Source: Enterocloster bolteae
GTDB lineage: Bacteria > Bacillota > Clostridia > Lachnospirales > Lachnospiraceae
DNA: 64,000 nt
NCBI RefSeq assembly: GCF_002234575.2
Contig: NZ_CP022464.2
Location: 6,448,001-6,512,000, forward strand
Reading direction: 5' to 3'
Shown here one piece after another: positions 23,567-31,314 of the stretch. The position numbers and the translations under genes were made by a program. Within the stretch, counting starts at the first letter, position 1; every line of letters begins with the position of its first letter. The notes beneath the pieces were generated by a model. It was not told the DNA's origin. It saw nothing but the letters and a program-made list of their open reading frames with translations, and made no database searches.

Positions 23567-24324
23567 AGGCTTTCTCCCTCCTTGAATGAATAGTCCGGTA
23601 TGCCTTTCTTTGGCTTCTCTTTGGCAGCGTCCTCCTGCGCCCACTTGTAAATGGTGGCTGCATGGCTCTGGTACTGCTTCCCGGTGGAAGCGATGTGGCA
23701 GGAAAGGCGGTCAAGGTAATACTCCCACTTGCCGGGGAAGTCCTGTTCCAGCTCCAAAAGTTCTGTGTCAGAAAGAAATACATTTTTATATCTGCCATAA
23801 GCGGCGGGGGGCTGCCCCTCACTCGCTCCTTTTGTTTGGCTCTCTATTAGGTTGTTTATATTAGTTTGGTTAGGGGACGGTTTTCCGACCGTCATAAGGT
23901 CAGTTTTCCGGCTGTCAGTTGGTCGGTTTCCCGCCCTTATGAGGGGCGGTTTTCCGTCCGTCAGTTGGTCGGAAAACTGTACCACTGGGATAGGCGGCAC
24001 TTTCACATACAGACGGTTGGCGGCAGAAAAGCCCGTCCGTCTGCGTTCCAGCAGCCCGGCAGCGTCCAGTTCGTTCAGTGCGCCCTTTATGGTGGTGCAG
24101 CCTTTATCCAGCATTTCCGCTATCTCTGCTATGGGGTAGACAATGTATGTCCGTCCCTCGCTGTCCTGCCAGCCGTTCTTCTGCGAAAGGGTGGAACGGT
24201 CTAACAGCAGCGCATATAACTCTCTTGCGGTGTGGGATAGGTCTGTTTCCAGCAGGAAACGGGGGTAAGGCAGGTAAGCGGGCAGCTCCGTTCCTGCGGT
24301 CATATAATCAGCGATAGGGTTCAC
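23563..24324 (-). CDS. repA: Replication initiator (RepA_N-like / DUF6017 C-term)
   Basis: 253 residues. The N-terminus LPYPRFLLETDLSHTARELY has the RepA_N-type winged helix, with IAEIAEMLDKGCTTIKGALN as recognition region. The C-terminus YGRYKNVFLSDTELLELEQD and YLDRLSCHIASTGKQYQSHA matches the conserved tail of these proteins. In between, the DNA carries four 23-bp iterons, a known habit of RepA_N plasmids, whose origin lies inside rep. The GTG start at 24324 overlaps the ribosome site; ATG at 24303 is an alternative. Confidence 0.85.
   Translation of the reverse strand: MNPIADYMTAGTELPAYLPYPRFLLETDLSHTARELYALLLDRSTLSQKNGWQDSEGRTYIVYPIAEIAEMLDKGCTTIKGALNELDAAGLLERRRTGFSAANRLYVKVPPIPVVQFSDQLTDGKPPLIRAGNRPTDSRKTDLMTVGKPSPNQTNINNLIESQTKGASEGQPPAAYGRYKNVFLSDTELLELEQDFPGKWEYYLDRLSCHIASTGKQYQSHAATIYKWAQEDAAKEKPKKGIPDYSFKEGESL
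23879..23975. repeat. Four 23-bp iterons inside rep (putative oriV)
   Basis: TTTTCCG (once TTTCCCG) starts at 23881, 23904, 23927 and 23950, exactly 23 bp apart, each followed by a related block such as ACCGTCATAAGGTC or GCTGTCAGTTGGTC. A partial inverted copy (GGAAAAC) begins at 23971. Because 23 is not a multiple of three the repeat is selected as DNA, not as protein sequence. Confidence 0.85.
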
Positions 24325-24433
24325 CTCCTTGTGGTGTCTGTCTGTGGGTTCTGTTACGCTTTTAGGGGGCGTTTTTAAGGGAAAAGGATAAATGTATCAC
24401 GCACCCTTTGACACCCTCCAAAAAAGCCTTGAT

Positions 24434-24820
24434 TTATGCGGGTTTGAAATGCCCTAAAGCGTGACATTTCTCCCTTTGTTTCCGCTTCCGTTTGGCGGCG
24501 TTTATCCGCTTCATGCGTCCGGCGCAGTCCGGGCAGTATTTCCCCCGGTTGGATTTTGGGAAGAAGAACGCCCCGCAGACAGCGCAGCGTTTCCGGCTTC
24601 CCCGGCGCAAGAGGGCGGCTTCCAGTGCTTCATCAAGGGGCAGGACAGCGGCGGTAAACCAGCGGCAGAGCAGCGAATAGCTGATACTCTGTACACACAC
24701 GCAAGGCTCGCCGTCCTCCAACAGCAGGCAGTTCCCGCTGTCATAGTTGCAGCACTCATGCACAAGGCGGCGGGCTGCCCGGTACTGGCGGTAGTCCATG
24801 CGGGGGATATTACCGTTCAT
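24434..24820 (-). CDS. Cys-rich zinc protein
   Basis: 128 residues from MNGNIPRMDYRQYRAARRLV. A front cluster (HECCNYDSGNC ... PCVCVQ) and a back zinc ribbon (CAVCGAFF ... YCPDCAGRMKRI) precede a basic tail KRKRKQREKCHAL. The IME-3 protein at 32174 is a close paralogue. Start 24820 was chosen by that alignment; it overlaps the relaxase gene end by 11 bp. Function unknown; DNA binding in replication or mobilization is plausible because it always sits between rep and the relaxase here. Confidence 0.82.
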   Translation of the reverse strand: MNGNIPRMDYRQYRAARRLVHECCNYDSGNCLLLEDGEPCVCVQSISYSLLCRWFTAAVLPLDEALEAALLRRGSRKRCAVCGAFFFPKSNRGKYCPDCAGRMKRINAAKRKRKQREKCHALGHFKPA

Positions 24821-26435
24821 GGCTCTGCTCCTTTCTGCGCTGCGGCTCGCTCCGGCGTAAAATCTGGTCGATATTGCCCTTGACAGTCTGCAAGCGGCGG
24901 TACTCCTCCCATTTTGCCCGGTAATCGTTGTAGCCGCTGTTTTTCTCTTTGATAAGGCTTTCAATCTCTGCTTGCAGGGATTTATAGCTCGGCAGCTTGG
25001 AAATGCCGTTCTCCCTGAAATAGCGGGCGGCTGCGTCTGCTATGATAAAGTCACTTTCATGCTTCTGACGGTAGGCTGCTTTTGCTTTGGCGTTTTTCTG
25101 CTGTTTCAGCCCGTCCCGGACAGGGCGGGTCTTGGAATAGGCAAGCACCTGCCGTTGCAGCTCCTTTTTCCCGTTCAGCGTCTTTTCCACCTGCTTCAAC
25201 CACGCAAGGCTTTCCTGCATGGCGGCATAGGCGGCAGAACAGGCTTCGTCCAGTTCCTCCGGGGAGGAAAAGCCGTACTGCTGATAGGCGGTAACGGTAG
25301 CTGCCATTTGCTTTAGGTTGTGCTTTGCCGCCCAGCGGTCATAGCCCACGCCCTTGCCCTCGGCTCGCTTGGCTTCCCGGTCAACCATGCGCTGCAAGGT
25401 GTTGTCTGCCGGGGTGGTTTTTGCAGCTTTTTCCCCTTGTAACGGCTTTTTAACTGCGGCAGGGTATTCGGGTATGGCTTTGGTCTGTTCGGCAGCTCTG
25501 TGGGCGTTCTGCGTGAGCAGGGCAAGGACAGCAGCCTTGTCAAAATCGTCCCCCAGCTTTCGGGCTGTGATAGGCTTTGTCCTGTCCGGCGTGAGGTAGG
25601 AAAGCCGCCCCCGGCTCTCCTTGACGGTCACACCCTCCCGCAGCAAAAGGGAAGAAAACTCGTCAAAGCTGCCAGCTTGGGAAAGTGCCTGCCGTATCGT
25701 CCGGCGCAGCTTCGCCTTGTCCGTTTCAAACTTGGTGGGCTTGGTCGGCTGTCCGGCGGCTTCTCTGGCGGCGTTCTCTTTGTCAAGGGCAAGCTGCCCT
25801 TTCTTTGCCGCCCAGTATTCCCGTTCGGTTATCCGTTCCTTGCTGCCGTTCAAGAGGTCGATTTGGTAAAGCCCCTCCCGGTGGCACATTTCCATGACTT
25901 CGCTCTTGAAATATTCCATAGCGGCGTTGGTGCAGCGGTGCTTGCAGCCCTCCCGTGTGTCGGCTGGTCTGTCCATGTAGGGCAGAAGCGGGACTTCGTA
26001 AATCCGCAGGGAGTTGATGACGATATGCACATGGATATTCCCGCTGTGGTTATGCCCGTCCGGGTGGGTGCAGATTAGGGCTTGGTGTCCGGGGAAATGC
26101 TCCTTGCAGAACTGCTCGCCCAGCTCCTGCGCCCGGTCTACGGTCAAGCCGTTGTCTGTCCCGTCCCGTGGGTCAAAGCTGATGATATAGTGGTGGCTTT
26201 TCACATCTTCCCGTTTTTGGTTTTTCTCATAGCGGAGATTGGCTCGCATACAGGCAACAGCGAAATCCTCGCCCCCGCAGTTGAGGGAAGAAATGCGGTA
26301 ATCCTCCCTCGGTATCAGCCGCCCGTTTTCATCAAGGGTGGCTTTCATGGTAAACTCGTCATGCTCAAATGTGAGATAGGCTTCCGCTGCGCCATAGTCG
26401 GCGTTTTTAGAGCTGATATGTTTGAATGTTGCCAA
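24810..26435 (-). CDS. Relaxase of IME-1 (MobP-type)
   Basis: About 541 residues. The relaxase domain covers the first 200: KHISSKNADYGAAEAYLTFE, HHYIISFDPRD and HNHSGNIHVHIVINSLR hold the catalytic Tyr candidates and the histidine triad. A coiled-coil C-terminus follows. TTG 26435 is the likely start because the family begins (M)ATFKHISSKNA; another TTG is at 26465. It overlaps mobC by 29 bp. It is unlike the MobA/MobL enzymes of IME-2 and IME-3, so the three IMEs should use two oriT classes. Confidence 0.92.
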   Translation of the reverse strand: MATFKHISSKNADYGAAEAYLTFEHDEFTMKATLDENGRLIPREDYRISSLNCGGEDFAVACMRANLRYEKNQKREDVKSHHYIISFDPRDGTDNGLTVDRAQELGEQFCKEHFPGHQALICTHPDGHNHSGNIHVHIVINSLRIYEVPLLPYMDRPADTREGCKHRCTNAAMEYFKSEVMEMCHREGLYQIDLLNGSKERITEREYWAAKKGQLALDKENAAREAAGQPTKPTKFETDKAKLRRTIRQALSQAGSFDEFSSLLLREGVTVKESRGRLSYLTPDRTKPITARKLGDDFDKAAVLALLTQNAHRAAEQTKAIPEYPAAVKKPLQGEKAAKTTPADNTLQRMVDREAKRAEGKGVGYDRWAAKHNLKQMAATVTAYQQYGFSSPEELDEACSAAYAAMQESLAWLKQVEKTLNGKKELQRQVLAYSKTRPVRDGLKQQKNAKAKAAYRQKHESDFIIADAAARYFRENGISKLPSYKSLQAEIESLIKEKNSGYNDYRAKWEEYRRLQTVKGNIDQILRRSEPQRRKEQSHER

Positions 26436-26802
26436 CAGCGTCACCCACTTTCTGCAAGACTTCAAACTTTAGGGCAGCAAGGTCGGAAACCGCCGCCCGT
26501 ACCTCCCCGGCAAGCTGCGGATAGGGGCTGTGCCACTCGTTCAGCGTCCGGGCTATCTGGTTTAAGTTGCCGCCGATCCTCCCGTATTCGGCGGTCAGCT
26601 TCCCGACAGCGGCAAGCAGCTCGTCATTGATGGGGGAAACGGTTATGATGGGGCGTATGGCTGCCCCGGTTATGGCTTGCCGGATAAACTCGGCTTGGCT
26701 CATGTGGTAAGCAGAAAGCCGCTGGGCAAACTCGGCGTATTCTTCCTCGGTCATGCGTGTTTTGACTACCCGGCTGCGGTGCGGCGTGTTGTATCGTTTC
26801 AT
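26407..26802 (-). CDS. mobC: MobC-like relaxosome protein
   Basis: 131 residues from MKRYNTPHRSRVVKTRMTEE. It has the ribbon-helix-helix-like N-terminus and the MobC core GRIGGNLNQIARTLNE near residue 80. GGAGGT precedes ATG 26802. It should bind the IME-1 oriT and help the overlapping relaxase gene product nick DNA. Confidence 0.92.
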   Translation of the reverse strand: MKRYNTPHRSRVVKTRMTEEEYAEFAQRLSAYHMSQAEFIRQAITGAAIRPIITVSPINDELLAAVGKLTAEYGRIGGNLNQIARTLNEWHSPYPQLAGEVRAAVSDLAALKFEVLQKVGDAVGNIQTYQL

Positions 26803-27429
26803 AGGTGGTTGACCTCCTTTCTGTGCGTGGTGTCCTCTCACTAATAGGAGAAAAACAGGGTGTGAAGCGGAACTGTTTTTGAAAAATCCGAAAAATATTT
26901 TGAGGGGTTTTTCAGCGGCGCAAGCCGCATAAGCAGGGTTTGGGGAAGGCACTCCCCAACAAGATTCCCGCAGGGGCAAAATGAGCGATAAGCGAATTTT
27001 GGCACCTCGGTAGAATCTTGCTCTAAGAAACTGCCGGCCTGCCGTTCACTTGCTACTGCCACTTTTTCAGAAAATCTATAACCAGCTTTTTTTATAAAAG
27101 GCTGCGGGCTGGCGTTTTTCCCTTACTCCCTACAAACCACAAAAGAGCAGAATGGACGGACTTTCCGGCAAGAACTTTTCCGGCGGCTCGGTCTTTCCCG
27201 ACAATAAGGCGTTTCGGAAGCTGCGTTTTGCCCGCTGTCTGAAAAAAATGGCAGCCTTTTTTGGTTTCACTGTCTAATACGGAACTTTTGGAAATTTGCC
27301 AAAAATGGACGCAAAAAAAGCAGCAAATCTTTTTCGGATTTACTGCTTCATGTGCCGCTGCGGTGCGGCGGGATGGATATTCAGTTGAAATAAAAGAGGA
27401 TGGTGGTACTTTAGTCTATCGACTCTTTA
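26803..27429. other. Non-coding region, probable IME-1 oriT
   Basis: 627 bp upstream of mobC. 26838-26905 carries the motif shared with 18546-18605. 26931-26965 includes a hairpin TTGGGGA/TCCCCAA followed by CAAGATTCCCGCAGGGGC, the kind of structure found at clostridial oriT sites. A 42-codon frame at 27152 (MDGLSGKNF) lacks a ribosome site and is not called. Further right the base composition drops sharply towards the AT-rich genes. Confidence 0.5.
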
Positions 27430-27918
27430 CTAACTATTAGGTAATCTTGAAAGATTTTCCTTGAATTTATCTAAAGAATGTTCATTGTTTCCCGCAAAAA
27501 TAAGTGGAATTGTATATTCATATGATATGCCATTTTCATAGTCCGATAATTGTATTTTTATAGTATCATCCCTCTCATCTTTAGGTGCTATATATATGAA
27601 TGAATTTTTATTTATATCAGATATTTTCCCTTTTTCAGAAGAAACAGTATAACCCCAGTCTGTTAAATTTGTCTTTATTGTAACTTCTGTTTCTGTTTCT
27701 TTTCTAGTCTGCAATGCTGTTTTATCGATTTGGATATCAAAAGGAGTCGAACCTAACAATTCACTGTTTATATTTACAAGTTCTTCTCCATTTGTTTTAG
27801 AAATATTAGATTCATCTTCATAATTTTGTTGAGATTCATCTTTTGGTGTTTCTCTGTTACATCCTAATAAAAAGCATAAAATAATTAGTACTAATACAGA
27901 AAGTTGTTTTTTTTGCAT
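27430..27918 (-). CDS. Small lipoprotein of IME-1
   Basis: 162 residues. A signal peptide VLVLIILCFLLGC ends in a lipobox (LLGC), so Cys20 should be acylated and the protein anchored outside the membrane. A linker of Asp/Glu/Ser/Asn is followed by a beta-rich domain (TEVTIKTNLTDWGYTVSSEK, SFIYIAPKDE, IKIQLSDYENGISYEYTIPL) that looks Ig-like. No family recognised. AT-rich and unlike the mobilization genes, so of different origin. GGAG lies before the ATG. Bacteriocin immunity, adhesion or surface exclusion are possible; none is shown. Confidence 0.75.
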   Translation of the reverse strand: MQKKQLSVLVLIILCFLLGCNRETPKDESQQNYEDESNISKTNGEELVNINSELLGSTPFDIQIDKTALQTRKETETEVTIKTNLTDWGYTVSSEKGKISDINKNSFIYIAPKDERDDTIKIQLSDYENGISYEYTIPLIFAGNNEHSLDKFKENLSRLPNS

Positions 27919-28032
27919 TTATTTCTCCTTTCATATTATCAAAGAAAGCACTGAGAGTACTTTCAAGAAATTTTGAAATATTCTCAATGCTTTCTATTTT
28001 TTGATTATAAACTTGCCGGTAATGATACTATG

Positions 28033-28338
28033 TTAATTTATCTCTTTCGCGTAACCTTTGTTGCAATATACACATGCACCATTCACCCATTTGTGAGACA
28101 TTTCAATCGTCTCAACTTCATAAATGCTTACTTCTCCACAAATTAAACATTGTTTGTAATTATATACATGACGTGTCGCACATTTATCCCAGTCATCATA
28201 TATACCAGGCATTTCATCTTCATATCCATAGTACTGGGGAGAACCCCAACTATGAGTATGAGCGGCAAATACAGTCATTGGAGCAGCTACAATTCCAGCT
28301 ACTACTGAAAGTGCTAAAATAGATTTTCTTAAATTCAT
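28033..28338 (-). CDS. Small secreted Cys/His protein
   Basis: 101 residues. A Sec signal peptide ends at VFAA-HTHS (about residue 25). The mature part is about 75 residues with H-x-H-x-W, CATRHVYNYKQCLICG and HKWVNGACVYCNKGY. The pattern of His-Trp followed by CxxC resembles short metal-binding repeats in secreted Lachnospiraceae proteins. No enzyme motif. GGGAGG lies before the ATG. Next to the lipoprotein gene (114 bp apart), both AT-rich. Function unknown. Confidence 0.75.
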   Translation of the reverse strand: MNLRKSILALSVVAGIVAAPMTVFAAHTHSWGSPQYYGYEDEMPGIYDDWDKCATRHVYNYKQCLICGEVSIYEVETIEMSHKWVNGACVYCNKGYAKEIN

Positions 28339-28501
28339 AAGTTCCTCCCTTTCCTTAAAAATACATAGCTCTTTGTTACATTGTCATTTTAACATAATAA
28401 TTGGTAAAATGCAATAATTTATTTTCTATTTACGAGAAAATACTGTGCATATTATCTTATTTAGGAATAGTTAAGGCGGCTACCTAAATCTTTTTATTAC
28501 T

Positions 28502-28642
28502 TTACCGCACATGAGCATTTGCACCAGGGTTGTCGTTGCCGTAACCTTCCAGCAGGTTGATAACGCCCCAGATACCGAGACCGGCACCGAGCGCGATAAC
28601 GAGGGTCTGAAGAACGGTGATTGCCTGTTCAAAAAATGCCAT
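28502..28642 (-). pseudogene. maff2, N-terminal part, cut by IME-1
   Basis: From MAFFEQAITVLQTLVIALGA through GLGVWGVINLLEGYGNDNPG this matches the Maff2 small membrane proteins encoded beside virD4 in Firmicutes ICEs. After G-A the frame runs into N-A-H-V-R and stops, where the family continues with K-S-Q-G and a second membrane helix. The change point coincides with CCAG 28524-28527, so IME-1 inserted here. The missing half should lie left of the window. Confidence 0.82.
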
Positions 28643-28700
28643 ATAGTTTGTTAGCCGGAATCTGATTAAAAAATAGGTTTGTCATGTTTCATAGGCATAC

Positions 28701-28749
28701 AAAAGCCGGAACAATCTGCCGCCCGGTTTCTGGGGGCATGATTCCGGCT
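28701..28749 (-). terminator. Terminator between virD4 and maff2
   Basis: Minus strand AGCCGGAA (28749-28742) and TTCCGGCT (28711-28704) form a stem followed by TTTT. A further AGCCGGAAT lies at 28653-28661, so an alternative pairing is possible, giving partial read-through into maff2. Confidence 0.7.
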
Positions 28750-28860
28750 GTCCTCCTTTTTCATTATTTTTCTTGCGATTGTCCGCTTTGTACGCCAATG
28801 GCCCGTAGAGGGCAGGTGCGGCGAATAGATAAGATCACTCCTTTCAAAAGCGGAACGAAG

Positions 28861-29675
28861 TTAAGCGCCCTTTGTGTCTACTTCATATACATCGCAGACC
28901 TCATTGGGCTTGAGTTTCAGCCTTGCGGACAGGAATGCTTCAATGTCAAAAGCGTTCTTGTCATCGGCGTCGGCAGTGTACTTGAAATTGGGGTGCTTGG
29001 TAATGTCGTACTTATCCGAAAGGAAAGGACGCACGCCACGCAGCTGGAGGATGCACTTGTTTCCGTCCATCGTCGCAAGCTCATCCTGGCTCATCAGCTC
29101 TTTCCCCAATTTTTGATAGTTGAGAGAGTGGGAGGTTTCCCGGCCACGGCTCTCTCCGGTGTTGTAGGTGTCGATGGTTTCCTTGCCCAGCACGGCAGCC
29201 AGCTCCTTGAGGGTGGTTGGCTCCTTACCGCCCAGGAAGATGGAAGTATCCATGTTGCCGATGATGGTATCCGCATTATCCTTATAGAGCGCCTTGAGCT
29301 GACTCTGCGCCTGCAACACCAGACAGGCGGAGATCTCACGGCTTCGGATAGTGGCCACCAGTTTTTCCAGACGAGGAATCTGCCCGATATTGGCGGCTTC
29401 ATCAATGAGACAGCGCACATGGACTGGGAGCCTGCCGCCATACACATCGTCGGCTTTTTCGCAGAGCAGGTTGAAAAGTTGGGTATAGCACATGGAAATA
29501 AGGAAGTTGAAGCTATCGTCAGTATCACTCATGATGAGGAACAGGGCAGTTTTCCGGTCTCCCAGAGTGTCCAGCTCCAGCTCATCATAGGCCGTGACCT
29601 CACGCAGCTCTGCAATGTCGAATACCGCAAGGCGCGCACCACAGGAAATCAGGATCGACTTGGCTGTTTTTCCAG
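28861..29675 (-). pseudogene. virD4 (TraG-type coupling ATPase), 3' segment
   Basis: Starts in frame at the IME-3 edge with K-T-A-K-S-I-L-I-S-C-G and runs about 270 codons to the native stop. It includes Walker B HVRCLIDEAANIGQ, the RSREISACLVLQAQSQLKAL motif and the C-terminal all-helix region of VirD4/TraG proteins. The Walker A part is 19 kb away at 48405-48888. An internal ATG at 29532 could give only a fragment without ATP binding. Confidence 0.92.
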
Positions 29676-29724
29676 AGACAAATTGTCAAGGACTTTTTAA
29701 TCAAATTCACAGAAAACTCACAAA

Positions 29725-29758
29725 AGGTGCCAGAAGCACTGTATGGCTCCTGACACCT
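29725..29758 (-). terminator. Terminator near left end of IME-3
   Basis: AGGTGCCAG (29725-29733) pairs with CTGACACCT (29750-29758) with one mismatch, and TTTTG follows on the minus strand. It lies 12 bp after the stop of the gene at 29770 and shields virD4 from element transcription. Confidence 0.75.
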
Positions 29759-29769
29759 CATTTAACAGA

Positions 29770-30135
29770 TTACATTTTTCCGTTCAGCAGGTCTTTGCAG
29801 AGATACGCATAGTCTGGCAGCTGGTTGATATATGGCTCCCAGAGCCGCTTGATTTCGGCTAACTCCAGCGGGTCGGCTGCTTCCAGTGCATGATCGTTGC
29901 CAGTCATATATAAAACATCCGTAGCAACATCATCCAAACACTTGCCGCAGAGATCGGCGGCAGATTCTATCCTGATACCGGTATCCACATAGACTGGATT
30001 TACGCCAATCGTCAGCCAGACATAGCCCACCTTGTCCGACCAGAGCAATTCAAAATCAGGGCTTTGCCGCAGATGTTCCGCAAAGACTTCCTTTACTCGC
30101 TCAATTTCATGTTTCTCTTTTTCTGTGTAAAGCAT
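29770..30135 (-). CDS. Hypothetical protein of IME-3
   Basis: 121 residues from MLYTEKEKHEIERVKEVFAE. Acidic, mixed alpha/beta; contains LLWSDKVGYVWLTIG and a C-terminal LPDYAYLCKDLLNGKM. No family recognised. ATG 30135 is chosen because AAGGAGG is about 9 nt upstream; an ATG 6 nt earlier is too close. It is the last gene of the leftward rep-dnaC-tnpW series. Confidence 0.7.
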   Translation of the reverse strand: MLYTEKEKHEIERVKEVFAEHLRQSPDFELLWSDKVGYVWLTIGVNPVYVDTGIRIESAADLCGKCLDDVATDVLYMTGNDHALEAADPLELAEIKRLWEPYINQLPDYAYLCKDLLNGKM

Positions 30136-30212
30136 TTTCATGTCCTCCTTGACAAAAATTTTGGTGCGTACCATCATCAGTTTAGCACAAGGCGGCTTAG
30201 TTTATCAGTCTG

Positions 30213-30407
30213 TCACATCTGCTGAATTTCATTTTTGAGCATACGCTTGATTTTATCGCTCATGGTTTCTGTGCTGGTATTGCTGAAATGGACATGAACC
30301 TTGTAGGTCGTCTTGCCGATTTTCTTTACCATCGCTGGCGTGTTTTCCGGCGCTCTGGCCGCAGCAGCGGCGTCTGCCATCTGCATAGTACGGGGTTCTT
30401 TGTTCAT
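30213..30407 (-). CDS. TnpW-like small protein of IME-3
   Basis: 64 residues; the core KKIGKTTYKVHVHFSNTSTE and IKRMLKNEI parallels the IME-2 protein at 18161. In IME-3 it is placed after dnaC, far from the recombinase gene, so a direct partnership with the recombinase is not obvious from position. Confidence 0.82.
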   Translation of the reverse strand: MNKEPRTMQMADAAAAARAPENTPAMVKKIGKTTYKVHVHFSNTSTETMSDKIKRMLKNEIQQM

Positions 30408-30450
30408 AGCGCTCCTTTCTCCGAACGGGTCTGTGCCGCCCGGTAAAAAA

Positions 30451-31314
30451 TCAATCGTGCTTACTGTTTACAATGTCTTTTGCTGCCTGTCGGGTGACAC
30501 CGGCATTTTCTTCCCGGAAATTCTTCCCGTCAAAGAGGATCGGCGCACACCGTTCCAAAATACGGTCATAGATACGGGCGTGGGCCAGATCAGGCGGATT
30601 TTTCAGCTCGGACAGTTTCAAGTTTGTTGTGATAATCATGGGTCTTCGGCTGCGATAGCGGCTGTCGATGACGAAAAACATCTGCTCCATAGCATATTCG
30701 GTACTGCGCTCTACACCCAGATCGTCAATGATAAGCAGGTCATATTCGTCAAAGCTGGCAATAAACTCTGACCTGTCCTCAGAGAACATCCCTGTCAGGC
30801 GGTTCAGAATGGTGGGGAAGTTCGTCATCAGCACCGGCACATCCTGGTCAAGTAGAGCGTTGGCAATACATCCGGCGAAAAAAGACTTGCCGGTTCCCAC
30901 ATCTCCAAACAGTAAAAGCCCGATATTGCTCTTATATGCCTCTTTCCAGTTCTCCACATAGGCATGAGCCTTGTCCATCAATGGGTTTTGCCTGTTATCA
31001 TTGGAAAATGTGTAGTCGTACAGATAACGGTCTTGCAGGCCCTGTGCCTTTCGGCGTTTGATACGCTCCATGCGGCGCTGCCGTTCTTCAGCAGCCTTGC
31101 GCTGCTCCTCAGCCTCCCGCTGGCACTGGCAGATGCAGTGCGGCATAAAGTAGCCGGATTTCCCGAAGCATGGCACAACGGTCTGCCTCTGGCCGCCGCA
31201 TTTCTTACAGTGAATGAGCCCGTCTGACGGGTCTATATACTCGTCCTCAGCCAATTCCACACCGGCAGCTGCCTTGTCGATGAATGCCCGGATTTCTGCG
31301 GTAATCTCAATCAT
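30451..31314 (-). CDS. DnaC/IstB-like AAA+ helicase loader of IME-3
   Basis: 287 residues: N-terminal zinc motif (CKKCGG ... CICQC), a basic helix, then AAA+ motifs LFGDVGTGKSFFAGC (Walker A), LLIIDDLGVERSTE (Walker B) and YRSRRPMIITTNLKL. Paralogue of the IME-1 protein at 22712. Overlaps the rep gene by 4 bp (ATGA), so the two are coupled. Expected to deliver host helicase to the Rep-bound origin. Confidence 0.9.
   Translation of the reverse strand: MIEITAEIRAFIDKAAAGVELAEDEYIDPSDGLIHCKKCGGQRQTVVPCFGKSGYFMPHCICQCQREAEEQRKAAEERQRRMERIKRRKAQGLQDRYLYDYTFSNDNRQNPLMDKAHAYVENWKEAYKSNIGLLLFGDVGTGKSFFAGCIANALLDQDVPVLMTNFPTILNRLTGMFSEDRSEFIASFDEYDLLIIDDLGVERSTEYAMEQMFFVIDSRYRSRRPMIITTNLKLSELKNPPDLAHARIYDRILERCAPILFDGKNFREENAGVTRQAAKDIVNSKHD

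Larger units (their letters stand above)
1..28523. mobile_element. IME-1 (left end outside window), inserted in maff2
   Basis: The cargo to the right of IME-2 (22296-28523) has tnpW-like, dnaC-like, rep, zinc-protein, relaxase and mobC genes plus an AT-rich tail. Its serine recombinase is split by IME-2 into 1-984 and 22296-22393. The right end is placed at CCAG 28524-28527, where the maff2 reading frame stops matching its family. The same tetranucleotide flanks IME-3. The left end and the rest of maff2 are predicted to lie left of the window. The Tn4451-like (tnpV/tnpW/tnpX) family link is established knowledge; the exact right end is inference. Confidence 0.65.

Noticed and set aside
23879..23975. 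Regular 23-bp repeats as a CRISPR array
   Set aside because: Units are contiguous with no unique spacers, lie inside a rep gene, and no cas gene is near.
27152..27280. 42-codon plus-strand frame near the IME-1 oriT
   Set aside because: No ribosome site, no family, and it opposes the surrounding gene direction. Mentioned only in the region note.
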